A program made the translations under genes and the position numbers. From Desmonostoc geniculatum HA4340-LM1 (GTDB lineage: Bacteria > Cyanobacteriota > Cyanobacteriia > Cyanobacteriales > Nostocaceae), in contig JAHHHB010000012.1 in assembly GCA_019359545.1 (NCBI GenBank), forward strand, positions 1 to 64,000: a DNA stretch of 64,000 nucleotides. Direction: 5' to 3'. The notes under the pieces were generated by a model. That model saw only the letters and a program-made list of their open reading frames with translations. It ran no database searches and was not told the DNA's origin. Below are positions 46,944 to 55,804 of the stretch, in pieces; the stretch's first letter is position 1; every line of letters begins with the position of its first letter.

Positions 46944-47163
46944 AAAGTTTTCTTGAGATAGTTTATTGCTAATCTAACGTCAGTTCGATGGGTCATATCA
47001 AGTAAGCCTAATTAGTCGAATCAAAATCTCGCTGGTTTGACACAGCAACGATAGAAGCGGAGGTAGACCTTCCGAACGTTACAAACACGTAGAACAGCTA
47101 GTAGCAGACATAAAACAGTGTCTTAGTCACTTACCTGATAGCTTTATTGAGAGTGGGGTTTAG

Positions 47164-47340
47164 ATGGAACCAACAACAGAACAGTTGAGAGCGTTTTACA
47201 GTAGATGTGTGAGAGCAAGTAATATGTTTCAGCCTATTAACGTGGTGCGACTGGACGAAAGAACAAAGCGCATATACGTTTTAATTGGGGACACAATACA
47301 AATAGAGATATATCCTAATGGTGAGGTGACATTTCCATGA
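47164..47340 (+). CDS. DUF6888-like small protein
   Basis: 58 residues (MEPTTEQLRAFYSRCVRASNMFQPINVVRLDERTKRIYVLI...). The pattern of an N-terminal helix, then F-x-P-I-N-x-V-R-L-D and E-I-x-I-Y-P-N-G-E matches a cyanobacterial family annotated as DUF6888. Its TGA overlaps the ATG of the next gene (ATGA, 4 nt), a sign of translational coupling. Such pairs are abundant in cyanobacteria, often in accessory DNA; a toxin-antitoxin-like role is a guess. Confidence 0.7.
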   Translation: MEPTTEQLRAFYSRCVRASNMFQPINVVRLDERTKRIYVLIGDTIQIEIYPNGEVTFP

Positions 47341-47522
47341 CTAACCCTAATTATCAAGCCATGTCAGATGATGAATTAAGAGATTGGGTCAGATATCACC
47401 CACAGGACACCGAGGCATTTCATATTTTAATGGACAGGTTAGACCAGCGACCAAAAGTAATCACTCGCACCGATGAGGAATTTGAAACCGAGTTACAACG
47501 GCGTATTAGCCAAGCTAGTTGA
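47337..47522 (+). CDS. DUF6887-like small protein
   Basis: 61 residues, acidic and helical (MTNPNYQAMSDDELRDWVRYHPQDTEAFHILMDRLDQRP...). It matches the cyanobacterial family annotated as DUF6887: an N-terminal MTxPNxxxMxxxELRxxV, then DxEAFHxLxDRL. It is the second gene of the coupled pair with the DUF6888-like gene (4-nt overlap). No enzymatic motif is visible; function unknown. Confidence 0.7.
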   Translation: MTNPNYQAMSDDELRDWVRYHPQDTEAFHILMDRLDQRPKVITRTDEEFETELQRRISQAS

Positions 47523-47737
47523 AGTGAATTAAAATGAGCGAAAAACCACCAACTTTTACACTGGTGGTTCTTTGTTTCAAACTGTTTTTTTAAAAATATC
47601 CCCGTAGCGGAAATTCCACCCAAATTGTTCGGTTCTACCACTGTCACCTGTACACAAATGGCTATAACCTCTTAGGTAGTAGTGAGGTGTCTACCCTAGA
47701 CGCTGTTAGTCGCTCTTGAATTAAGGGGTGAAAAGTT

Positions 47738-49243
47738 GTGTACCAATGGATATTGCCAAGTCTATGCGAAATCTTGGCACAAAATCAATCAAGTGTAGCT
47801 GAATCTTCACCAGCTAAAGCAGAGCGGCAGTGGCGTGTCAGCCTTGCAGCAACAGAACACTTACTATTAAATACTTTAGCAACTGTTTCAGGTGACACAA
47901 CCCAAGGATTAGTTTTAGCTGCACCAGCACCTTTATTTAGTCACCCAAAACTGACTCAAAGCTTACAGACAGTAACTTTTACAGGAAAACCATTTAATCC
48001 CTTGGCGTTGATGCCATTTCAGATGCCAGATGCCATCGCACCTGAAAATTATGAAGTCGCTCCTCATGAATCGGTACTTCCTTTACTACCCGCCGATCCG
48101 CTGGGCGCAGAACAGTTTTGTTTAGTTTTTACAGATAAATTTACATTAGTACTAGTTTTAGCTACACACAATAACGGCAAAAAAACCTTTTCATTTTCTT
48201 TTGAACCAGAAGTAGTGCAGCAAGCTTGGCGATCGCTAGGAGCGCGGGTAATGCTGACTAATTCAGAATTTTTCACCCAACTGGATGAATTAGTACAACA
48301 GTATTCTCCAGTAGAACCAGATTACCGCATGGTGGTTCAGTTTAGCCAGCTGTTACTTCAGGAATTAACACAAACAGAAGAAACTAGGGACTGTTTACTA
48401 GGGACTGGGAGCAAGGAGGAAAAAGAAAATAACCCATACCCAATCCCCACTACCCAATCCCCACTACCCAATCCCCAGTACCCAATCCCCAGTACCCAAT
48501 CCCCAAATCCGGATGTCGAATTGCTCCAGGCTTTTGCCCACGAAGTTCGTACACCCTTGACAACTATTCGCACCATGACGCGCCTATTGTTGAAGCGGCG
48601 GGACTTAGCCCCTAGCGTGATCAATCGCTTAGAAATTATCGATCGCGAGTGTAGTGAGCAAATTGACCGCATGGAGTTACTGTTTAAAGCAGCAGAACTG
48701 GAAACTTCTGCCTCAGTAAAACCCTCAAAAACTCAACTCACGCCGATGTCTTTAGATCAAGTGTTGCAACAAAGTATTCCCCGTTGGGAACAAGCAGCAC
48801 AACGGCGGAACTTAACTTTAAATGTTGTTTTACCCCAACAACTGCCAACTGTGGTCAGTAATCCCAGTATGCTGGATCGGGTACTCACGGGTTTGATCGA
48901 GAATTTTACTCGCAGTTTACCCCCTGGTAGTCACATTCAAGTACAAGTTATTCCCGCTGGAGATCAATTGAAGTTACAATTATCGCCACAATTTTTGTGC
49001 AAAGATACAAATAAATTTGCTACACCAGCAACGCCGCCAATTCGCAAAGCCCTTGGTCAACTGCTGATGTTCCAACCGGAAACAGGTACTATTAGTTTGA
49101 ATATGGCTGCAACCAAGCATTTGTTTCAGGCGATCGGTGGCAAGCTCATTGTTCGTCAGCGTCCACACTATGGGGAAGTATTGACGATTTTCCTCCCCTT
49201 GGAAGTTAGCAGCAATCAGCAAAAATTAGGCATTAAAAGTTAG
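47738..49243 (+). CDS. Histidine kinase-like protein with degenerate ATPase domain
   Basis: 501 residues from GTG 47738. The N-terminal sensor-like region (1-220) has no recognised domain. HisKA has a canonical H box FAHEVRTPLTTIRTM with His268. In the ATPase region an N-box relic remains (LDRVLTGLIENFTRS), but the DxGxG box is gone (LKLQLSPQFLCKD) and the GLGL box is lost (TGTISLNMAATKHLFQAIGG), so it probably cannot bind ATP normally. Residues about 221-258 are encoded by in-frame CCCAATCCCCA tandem repeats lying between the sensor and HisKA. It likely needs phosphorylation by another kinase; see the gene at 50356. Confidence 0.85.
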   Translation: MYQWILPSLCEILAQNQSSVAESSPAKAERQWRVSLAATEHLLLNTLATVSGDTTQGLVLAAPAPLFSHPKLTQSLQTVTFTGKPFNPLALMPFQMPDAIAPENYEVAPHESVLPLLPADPLGAEQFCLVFTDKFTLVLVLATHNNGKKTFSFSFEPEVVQQAWRSLGARVMLTNSEFFTQLDELVQQYSPVEPDYRMVVQFSQLLLQELTQTEETRDCLLGTGSKEEKENNPYPIPTTQSPLPNPQYPIPSTQSPNPDVELLQAFAHEVRTPLTTIRTMTRLLLKRRDLAPSVINRLEIIDRECSEQIDRMELLFKAAELETSASVKPSKTQLTPMSLDQVLQQSIPRWEQAAQRRNLTLNVVLPQQLPTVVSNPSMLDRVLTGLIENFTRSLPPGSHIQVQVIPAGDQLKLQLSPQFLCKDTNKFATPATPPIRKALGQLLMFQPETGTISLNMAATKHLFQAIGGKLIVRQRPHYGEVLTIFLPLEVSSNQQKLGIKS

Positions 49244-49469
49244 GAGCAAAGGCACAGAGAATCTCCCTTTGGTGAAATAATTTTGGATTTTAGATTTTAG
49301 ATTTTAGATTGACAAAAGACGTTCATATTACAAGTTGCTATCTTTAGATATGAGGTTGCCCAGTTGTTCTCTTCACTAACTTGCCATTTGTAAAAATCGA
49401 TGCCAAAAATGTATATAAATTCTGCTTCAGAGTCAACTATACATTTTTGCGAAAATCAAAACGAAAATT

Positions 49470-50141
49470 ATGGCAATTTTTGAAGTTATTGAACGAGAAA
49501 GTTTACGTTTAGTCAAGGTAACTTTGCAAAACGAAACAGTACGGACTGAATCTGGTGCTATGTACTATATACGTGGCAACATTCAAATGGAATCTAAAGC
49601 ACCTTCAGCAGGTGGGTTTTTAAAATCGTTAGCCACGGGAGAAAACATTTTCCGTCCTACATATACAGGCACTGGTGAATTATATTTAGAGCCTTCTTTA
49701 TCGGGCTATCACACCTTAGAATTAGACGGTAGTGAATGGATTTTAGATAGTGGCGCTTATTGGGCTAGTGATGGCAACGTAGAAGTAGGAGTTGAACGAA
49801 ACAAATTAGCGTCAGGCTTACTTGGTGGCGAGGGCTTGTTTCAAACAAAAGTCAAAGGTAGGGGTACAGTGGTGATGGTAGCACAAGGCCCTGTAGAAGT
49901 AATTAATTTACGAAATGACCGATTAGTTGTTGATGGAAATTTTGCGATCGCTCGCACAAGCAGTTTAAATTATCGCGTTGAAAAAGCTACCAAATCTCTT
50001 TTCGGTTCGATGACTTCTGGTGAGTTTCTTGTGAATACTTTTGAAGGAACTGGTACTGTATTACTGGCTGCTGTACCTTATTGGCAAGTCATGATGCTCC
50101 GCAAAATTATCGCTGCGTTTCCAACAACTTCTAGCAAATAA
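49470..50141 (+). CDS. AIM24/TIGR00266 family protein
   Basis: 223 residues with the beta-rich double-barrel pattern of the AIM24 family: SLRLVKVTLQNETVRTESGAMYYI at the start, GGEGLFQTKVKGRGTVVMVAQGPVEVINL in the middle and TGTVLLAAVPYWQVMM near the end. Family members occur in bacteria and mitochondria; the molecular function is unclear. No signal peptide. It sits between the two unusual kinases but is transcribed with neither in an obvious way (226 nt after the first, convergent with the second). Confidence 0.85.
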   Translation: MAIFEVIERESLRLVKVTLQNETVRTESGAMYYIRGNIQMESKAPSAGGFLKSLATGENIFRPTYTGTGELYLEPSLSGYHTLELDGSEWILDSGAYWASDGNVEVGVERNKLASGLLGGEGLFQTKVKGRGTVVMVAQGPVEVINLRNDRLVVDGNFAIARTSSLNYRVEKATKSLFGSMTSGEFLVNTFEGTGTVLLAAVPYWQVMMLRKIIAAFPTTSSK

Positions 50142-50355
50142 ATAGGAGTCAGGAGTCAGAATTCAGAATTCAAAATTCAGAATTCAAAATTCAGAATAAT
50201 TGTCTGCCCAATTTACTGGCTCAAAAAACCTCTCCCTGGTTTTACTACGCAAAACCTTCCCTCTCCGACTCGGAGAGGGACAGACTTGAACTTTGTTCAA
50301 GGCAGGGAGAGGTTCGTCGAACTCACGTTAATTCTGACTCCTGAATTCTCTTCAA
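50142..50355. repeat. Intergenic repeat region
   Basis: AATTCAGAATTCAAAATTCAG repeats (50158-50195) and a TCTCCCTG...CTCGGAGAGGGA / CAGGGAGAGGT inverted element at about 50230-50315, of the type dispersed in cyanobacterial genomes. Confidence 0.65.
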
Positions 50356-51834
50356 TCACTCATTTTCCGTAGCCGTGCCTGGACTATCACCAACACTGGC
50401 TAATTGCACTGTAAATGTGGAACCCTCATTTAATTTACTTTTCACAGAAATAGAACCACCACAGCGTAGTAGCAATTGCTGTACAATTGTTAATCCCAAT
50501 CCAGCACCGCCATGATCTTCAGCTGCTGTTGTTCGCACACGATAAAAGCGGTCAAATATTTTGGGAATTTCACTTTCAGCAATACCGATACCTGTGTCCC
50601 GGAATTCTAATTGCACACGATCGCCTTGAACACGGGCACGCACCCATACTTGACCACCATTGGGGGTAAACTTAATACTATTGTGCAGCAGATTAATTAC
50701 AATTTGCCTCAGCCCACCACTAACGCACCAAACAGATGGAAGTTCGGTAGGTACGGTGTAAGCTAGCATAATTCCTTTTTCTTGGGCTACAGGTTGGTAG
50801 GTACTAACAACTCCAGGGACAATCTCTGAGAGACGCACTGATTCTAAATTTGTCCCCTCTAAATCACGTTCGAGTTGCACCAGATCTAACAAACCAGTAA
50901 TTAAAGAATTTTGCTGATCGCACTGGGTATTTAACATCTGTAAATAACGTTGTCGTTGCAGTGGTTTGAGATTAGGAGAATTCAATAAAGAAAGTGCTGT
51001 CTTCATATGTGTCAAGGGTATACGTAGTTCCTGACAAACATTTTTCAAGTATTCATCTTTTAGTTGTTCTTTGTTGTGCAATTCTTGATTTTGTCGCTGC
51101 AATTTGGTAGTGCGTACTGTAACTATTTGACGATTAATTTCATCTTGGCGCAAGAGTTGTTTTGCCAACAATTGATTCATCAATGCAGGTTCAGGCACAG
51201 TTGGACAAATAAAATCAGCAGGTATGATTGGAGATGATTCTGGCGTAACTGTTTGTTGAATACCATTTAATACTTGCTGAATGATTCTCCCCTCAACGGT
51301 GGTGATAATCAACAACGGCTGATTTTTATTAGTACTTGCTTTCCCAGATGTTTGATTTTTGCGTTTTTTCAGTGGTCGATGAGCCAAAATTAAACTACAA
51401 AACTGGGGAGACAATACCATCAGAAAGTTTTCCCGTCGCAATTGGCTATGGGGTGGTAGGTAAACGGGGATGTGATGGGGGGATGAGGAGGATGAGGGAG
51501 ATGAGGGAGATGAGGGGGTATTTTGTTCCCCTACTCCCCCTGCTCCCTCATCCCCCCCTGCTCCCTCACTCTCAGTCTCCTGGATTTGGCAAGTATAGAT
51601 GATACTAGACGCACCCACCGAGGATTGATAACGGGCTAGTTCTAATTGCCAAATTTTTTCTGGTGGTAGCTTCACCCATAAAGTAGCTGCAATTTGTTGC
51701 TCAATGAGTAAGTCAATTTGCGCTCTCACCAGTGATAACAGAGTAGCAGGACTGAGGGACAATGGTTTAGGAGGCGCTTGCACTCCCATGACCAGTTGAT
51801 AAACAGACAGATCCTTAGCCAAAGAAACATTCAT
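50356..51834 (-). CDS. Histidine kinase-like protein lacking the phospho-accepting His
   Basis: 492 residues. The N-terminal region (about 1-235) is unassigned; residues about 92-119 (EGAGGDEGAGG...SSPSSPSSSSSP) come from an in-frame tandem repeat. The H box reads VCQELRIPLTHMKTA, with Gln268 (codon CAG) at the position of the autophosphorylated His. The ATPase is intact: NLLHNSIKFTPNG, DTGIGIAESEIPKIFDRFYRVR and GGAGLGLTIVQQLLLRCGG. It therefore may phosphorylate a partner or act as a non-kinase ATPase. The nearby gene at 47738 has the reverse defect. It is convergent with the AIM24 gene. Confidence 0.85.
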   Translation of the reverse strand: MNVSLAKDLSVYQLVMGVQAPPKPLSLSPATLLSLVRAQIDLLIEQQIAATLWVKLPPEKIWQLELARYQSSVGASSIIYTCQIQETESEGAGGDEGAGGVGEQNTPSSPSSPSSSSSPHHIPVYLPPHSQLRRENFLMVLSPQFCSLILAHRPLKKRKNQTSGKASTNKNQPLLIITTVEGRIIQQVLNGIQQTVTPESSPIIPADFICPTVPEPALMNQLLAKQLLRQDEINRQIVTVRTTKLQRQNQELHNKEQLKDEYLKNVCQELRIPLTHMKTALSLLNSPNLKPLQRQRYLQMLNTQCDQQNSLITGLLDLVQLERDLEGTNLESVRLSEIVPGVVSTYQPVAQEKGIMLAYTVPTELPSVWCVSGGLRQIVINLLHNSIKFTPNGGQVWVRARVQGDRVQLEFRDTGIGIAESEIPKIFDRFYRVRTTAAEDHGGAGLGLTIVQQLLLRCGGSISVKSKLNEGSTFTVQLASVGDSPGTATENE

Positions 51835-51944
51835 GAGTCAAGCACAATAAGGATGAAGCAAAGAAATAATTCTGTCTTCGATTTTCACCTTTAAGTGTGC
51901 ATTTTTTACAAAATCCCCACGGAAAGAAATATGAACAATGAAAA

Positions 51945-52110
51945 ATGAGGGGAGTGGGGAGATGAGGGAGATGAGGGAGATGAGGGAGATGAGGGAGTGT
52001 GGGGAGTGTGGGGAGTGTGGGGAGTGTGGGGGGAAAGATTTCTTCCCCATCCTCGCACACCTCCCACACCTCCCACACTTCCTGCTTGCCCAATGCCCCA
52101 TGCCCCATGC
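51945..52110. repeat. Tandem-repeat element (inverse of the 45985 element)
   Basis: GAGATGAGG units (51958-51993), GGGGAGTGT units (51995-52030), a conserved GGAAAGATTTCTTCCCCATC core, then CTCCCACAC units and GCCCCATG units. The order and core are the reverse complement of the element at 45985-46120, with different unit counts. Confidence 0.8.
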
Positions 52111-52122
52111 CCCATGCCCAAA

Positions 52123-53616
52123 TTAGCTTAGTCTTGCCTGTAAAGCGTCCCGCGCGTGTTCTCGGTCATCAAAATGGATTTTTTCGGTACCGAGAATTTG
52201 GTAGTCTTCATGACCTTTACCGGCCAGTAATACGCCATCACCGGGTTGTGCTTGTAAAATAGCGGTACGAATTGCGATCGCTCGATCGCAAATTACTGTA
52301 GGCTGTAGGGTTTCGGGAATTCCCGCCAAAATGTCCTCTAAAATCCGTTCTGGGTTTTCGGTACGCGGATTATCCGATGTCACCACCGCCCAATCAGCTA
52401 ATTCAGCCGCTATTTTACCCATTTTTGGGCGTTTGGTGCGATCGCGATCGCCACCACAACCAAACACACAAATCATCTTCCCACGTATAAACGGACGTGC
52501 CGCTTTGAGCAAATTCTCTAAGCTATCTGGGGTATGAGCATAATCTACAATCACGCTAATATCTTGCTCAGAGGCAATTTGCACCCGTTCCATCCGTCCG
52601 GGAACTCCTGGGAAATCAGGTATTACAGATGCCACTAATTGCAAATCTAAACCTAAGTGTAAAACTGCTCCTACCGCTGCCAAAAGATTTTCTAAATTAT
52701 ATTGACCGACTAAAGGCGATCGAAAAGCCACATCACCCTTTGGTGTATGCAAAGTCCCACTGACACCATTCGGCTGGTAACTTAAGTCACTCATCCATAA
52801 ATCAGCGCTGTTATCGTTGACACTATAACTCCAAACTTGTTCGGGGTTTAAGGAAGCAATTAACCGCTGGCCGTAAGAATCATCAGCGTTAATTATCGCC
52901 CGTCCCTTGAGATATTCAGGGCTAAACAACAACGCTTTGGCGGCAAAATAATCTTCCATGTCGGTGTGGTAATCGAGATGGTCTTGAGTAAGATTACTGA
53001 ATACCCCTACCTCAAATTTACAACCCAACACTCGACCTTGTGCCAAAGCGTGGGAACTGACTTCCATCACCCCAAACTCATTACCAGCATCCACAGCCTC
53101 AGCTAACTGCTGTTGCAGTTCCACCGCAAACGGCGTCGTGTGGACAGCAGTTTGTTCAAAACCAGGCCAACGAGTGTAGAGAGTCCCCATCAAAGCCGTA
53201 GCTAGATTAGCTTTGGCGAGGAGAAATTCAATTAAGTGGGTGGTTGTAGTTTTGCCATTCGTCCCAGTTACACCCACTAGCTTGAGTTTTTGCCCTGGAT
53301 AACCGTAAAAAGCACTAGCTATCTGGGCACAAGCTTGAGTGATGTTACTGGCGCTAATCACCACAGCCTCATCTGTGGGAGGATGTTTTTGTGCAGCTTG
53401 GGGAGAGATAATTGCTGCCACAGCACCAGATGCGATCGCACTAGGCCAAAATTCCCCACCATCAACCCGCGTTCCTGGCATTCCAATAAACAAATCTCCC
53501 ACACCGCAAGCATGGGAATTCGTCTTCAAACCGCTAACTTCCGCATCCTCCAAAGCCAGATGCTTAGGTAATTGCTCAACACTATCTACCGCCGTCAGTA
53601 ATTCCCGCAATTTCAT
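52123..53616 (-). CDS. murE: UDP-N-acetylmuramoyl-tripeptide synthetase MurE
   Basis: A 497-residue Mur ligase adding the third amino acid to the peptidoglycan precursor. ATG 53616 (MKLRELLTAVDSV), preceded by GAGGTG, is preferred over GTG 53625. The ATP loop GVTGTNGKTTTTHLIEFLL, the carbamylated-Lys/Mg region, the SSHALAQGRV motif and the VVTSDNPRTENPERIL motif are present. DNPR is the signature of meso-diaminopimelate-adding enzymes. Length is normal. It lies 52 nt downstream of a small thioredoxin-fold gene on the same strand. Confidence 0.95.
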   Translation of the reverse strand: MKLRELLTAVDSVEQLPKHLALEDAEVSGLKTNSHACGVGDLFIGMPGTRVDGGEFWPSAIASGAVAAIISPQAAQKHPPTDEAVVISASNITQACAQIASAFYGYPGQKLKLVGVTGTNGKTTTTHLIEFLLAKANLATALMGTLYTRWPGFEQTAVHTTPFAVELQQQLAEAVDAGNEFGVMEVSSHALAQGRVLGCKFEVGVFSNLTQDHLDYHTDMEDYFAAKALLFSPEYLKGRAIINADDSYGQRLIASLNPEQVWSYSVNDNSADLWMSDLSYQPNGVSGTLHTPKGDVAFRSPLVGQYNLENLLAAVGAVLHLGLDLQLVASVIPDFPGVPGRMERVQIASEQDISVIVDYAHTPDSLENLLKAARPFIRGKMICVFGCGGDRDRTKRPKMGKIAAELADWAVVTSDNPRTENPERILEDILAGIPETLQPTVICDRAIAIRTAILQAQPGDGVLLAGKGHEDYQILGTEKIHFDDREHARDALQARLS

Positions 53617-53668
53617 CTTCTGCACCTCATCACATACTTTTCTTGCGCTTATTCTGCATTATTTTTTT

Positions 53669-53941
53669 CTAATTGGCGAAATACTTACGCAACATTTGCT
53701 CCAACTGCTGCACACTAGCACGAGGAGAAGGACGCGGCAAAAGTTCCTCCGCGCCCTCTGCGCCTCTGCGGTTCGCTAAAAAAAGTACAGGCACCTCATA
53801 CTGATACGCACCGAACCAATCTTCACGAGTCGTAATATCCCGAATTTCCAACTCAAAACTGAGATTTTGGATTTGTTCGAGCTTTTCCTGCAAACCCTCA
53901 CATAAATGACATCCAGGTTTACTGTATAAAATCAATCGCAT
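53669..53941 (-). CDS. Glutaredoxin-like (DUF836) thioredoxin-fold protein
   Basis: 90 residues starting MRLILYSKPGCHLCEGLQEKL, with a CxxC redox motif (Cys10, Cys13), then DITTREDWFGAYQYEVPVLFL, the cis-Pro loop of the thioredoxin fold. A C-terminal LLPRPSPRASVQQLEQML closes the domain. Residues about 56-66 (ANRRGAEGAEE) are encoded by a CGCAGAGGCGCAGAGGGCGC repeat common in intergenic DNA, inserted in frame where relatives have a short turn. Probably a small cytoplasmic disulfide reductase. It is the first gene ahead of murE. Confidence 0.85.
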   Translation of the reverse strand: MRLILYSKPGCHLCEGLQEKLEQIQNLSFELEIRDITTREDWFGAYQYEVPVLFLANRRGAEGAEELLPRPSPRASVQQLEQMLRKYFAN

Positions 53942-54114
53942 TTGCTTCTACTAAATTTCCTCATGTCAAAATAGACGCGATATATCTCGTCTTTAGAAGT
54001 CATAATATGCATATTAGTTATAAAATTGCTAATTTTAAATTTGAGAGAAGTCAAAAGCTTCTAGTTTACTGATACTCAGAACAAGGCGTGATTTTGCACA
54101 AGGAGATAACGACC

Positions 54115-54678
54115 ATGACTCAAGTCAAATCTCAAATCACACTAAAAGAATTCCTTGCACTTTCTGAAGGGGAAGGGGATATCACCTACGAATTAGTTGA
54201 TGGAGAACTCAAACCCAAAATGGCACCAAAAAGATTCCATTCACGATTGACCCTTGCCCTGAGTATACTTCTAACTCAATGGGCGCAAAATCGCGGTGAG
54301 GTTGGTATTGAGTGGGCAATTACCTTAAAACGTCAAGGTCGAGACTGGGTGCCAATACCAGACTTACTTTATGTCTCCTATTCTCGACTTAACAGTGACT
54401 TAATTGAGGATGAAGCCTGTCCCATACCTCCAGATTTAGCTATTGAAATTATCTCTCCCGACCAAACTTTTGGAGAAATGAGTGCAAAAGCCACAGATTA
54501 TCTCGATGCAGGTGTGATGAGAGTTTGGGTTGTGGACGCAAAAGCGAAAACCGTCACTATTTTTTATCCTGATGCCCGACCTCAAACAAAAAGTGGTGCC
54601 GATATTTTAGAAGATTCTGTGCTTGAAGGACTGCAAATTACAGCCGAACAAATTTTTCAACAAGCGGGAATTTCGTAA
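54115..54678 (+). CDS. Uma2 family endonuclease-like protein
   Basis: 187 residues from ATG 54115, with AGGAGA at 54101-54106. Uma2/DUF820 features: LTLKEFLALSEGEGDITYELVDGEL-like entry, VPIPDLLYVSYS (Asp), PPDLAIEIISPDQTF (Glu core strand) and VWVVDAKAKTVTIFYPD (Lys). The catalytic PD-(D/E)XK pattern appears intact. It is one of three Uma2 genes in the window. Function unknown. Confidence 0.88.
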   Translation: MTQVKSQITLKEFLALSEGEGDITYELVDGELKPKMAPKRFHSRLTLALSILLTQWAQNRGEVGIEWAITLKRQGRDWVPIPDLLYVSYSRLNSDLIEDEACPIPPDLAIEIISPDQTFGEMSAKATDYLDAGVMRVWVVDAKAKTVTIFYPDARPQTKSGADILEDSVLEGLQITAEQIFQQAGIS

Positions 54679-54942
54679 AGACAGAATTCAGAATTCAGAA
54701 TTCAGAATTCTGAATCAATTAGTGTTAGTTAGGGAATGAAACCCATATATTTATTTGCAATTATAGCGTTTCTCGGTCTAATGAAGTACATCCGTAGGGG
54801 CGAACGTCCATTCGCCCCTACAACGTGCGATATAATCTTGTACCTCACTTGAATGGGAATCGCTATAGTACAGAATTCATACTGAATTCTGAATTCTGAC
54901 TCCTGAATTCTTCTTCATAATTTATTTAACACATAACATCCT
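54679..54942. repeat. Inter-Uma2 repeat region
   Basis: GAATTCAGAATTCAG tandem units at 54683-54712, the inverted repeat GTAGGGGCGAACG / CATTCGCCCCTAC near 54795-54822, and AATTCTGAATTCTGACTCC repeats at 54885-54910. Confidence 0.7.
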
Positions 54943-55599
54943 ATGGTTACACTTCAACTTAAACAAATTCAAGTTCCTCCAGGGGAAAGAATAATCCTAG
55001 AAGATGTAAGTTGGCAACTATTTGAAGCAATTGTTGATGAGTTAGGAGAACATCGTGGAAGTCGAGTCGCATACAGCCAAGGAACTTTAGAAATTATGGC
55101 TCCATTACCAGAACATGAGCGAGCTAAAGTCATCATCGGAGATTTAGTAAAAGTCTTACTGGATGAACTCGATCGCAATTGGGAATGTCTAGGTTCGACT
55201 ACCTTTAAGCGAAAAGATATCAGTGCAGGTCTTGAACCTGATGATAGTTTTTATATTCAAAACTATCAGCTAATGATTGGCAAAGACCGAATTGACCTAA
55301 CTATTGATCCTCCTCCTGATTTGGCAATTGAAATTGATGTCACTTCTAGAACCAAAATTAGTGCATATCAGGCGTTGAGAGTACCTGAAATATGGCGATA
55401 TGAAAACAGAAACCTAGAAATTAACTTGTTGCAAGGTGAACAATATGTGAAGTCCCAAACAAGCCCTACATTTCCTGATTTTCCTATTACTGAACTTATT
55501 CCCACATTTGTGGAAATGGCACGAACTACAGGAACAAGTTCAGCAATCAGAAACTTTCGACAATGGGTAAGAGAACAGATGCAAGATAGAGAAACTTAA
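54943..55599 (+). CDS. Uma2 family endonuclease-like protein
   Basis: 218 residues of the Uma2/DUF820 family, of a different branch from its upstream neighbour: RIILEDVSWQLFEAIVDELGEHRGSRVAYSQGTLEIMAPLPEHE, LEPDDSFYIQN (Asp), PPPDLAIEIDVTSRTK (Glu core) and VPEIWRYENRNLEINLL. The RNFRQWVREQM C-terminus is common in this branch. Catalytic residues appear conserved; no known role. The spacing of 264 nt argues against strict cotranscription with the first Uma2 gene. Confidence 0.88.
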   Translation: MVTLQLKQIQVPPGERIILEDVSWQLFEAIVDELGEHRGSRVAYSQGTLEIMAPLPEHERAKVIIGDLVKVLLDELDRNWECLGSTTFKRKDISAGLEPDDSFYIQNYQLMIGKDRIDLTIDPPPDLAIEIDVTSRTKISAYQALRVPEIWRYENRNLEINLLQGEQYVKSQTSPTFPDFPITELIPTFVEMARTTGTSSAIRNFRQWVREQMQDRET

Positions 55600-55804
55600 A
55601 AAGTCAACATATTTTGGATTTTAAATTTTGGATTTTAGATTGAATCCATCGATAAACGGATGAAACTCGAAGATTGGGGATTTGAATCGAAAAGCGAAAA
55701 TTGACACAGTTAAAAGTTAAAATTAAAAAGATTATGGAATTCAATATTTATTTTGCCTTAATCCGCACTTTAGTTAAAAAAATAGGAATTAATTTAAAGC
55801 AATT

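Noticed and set aside
47002-47162. Open stretch ending SHLPDSFIESGV just before the DUF6888-like gene.
   Set aside because: No start codon between the upstream TGA and this end, and no recognised family; too weak to call.
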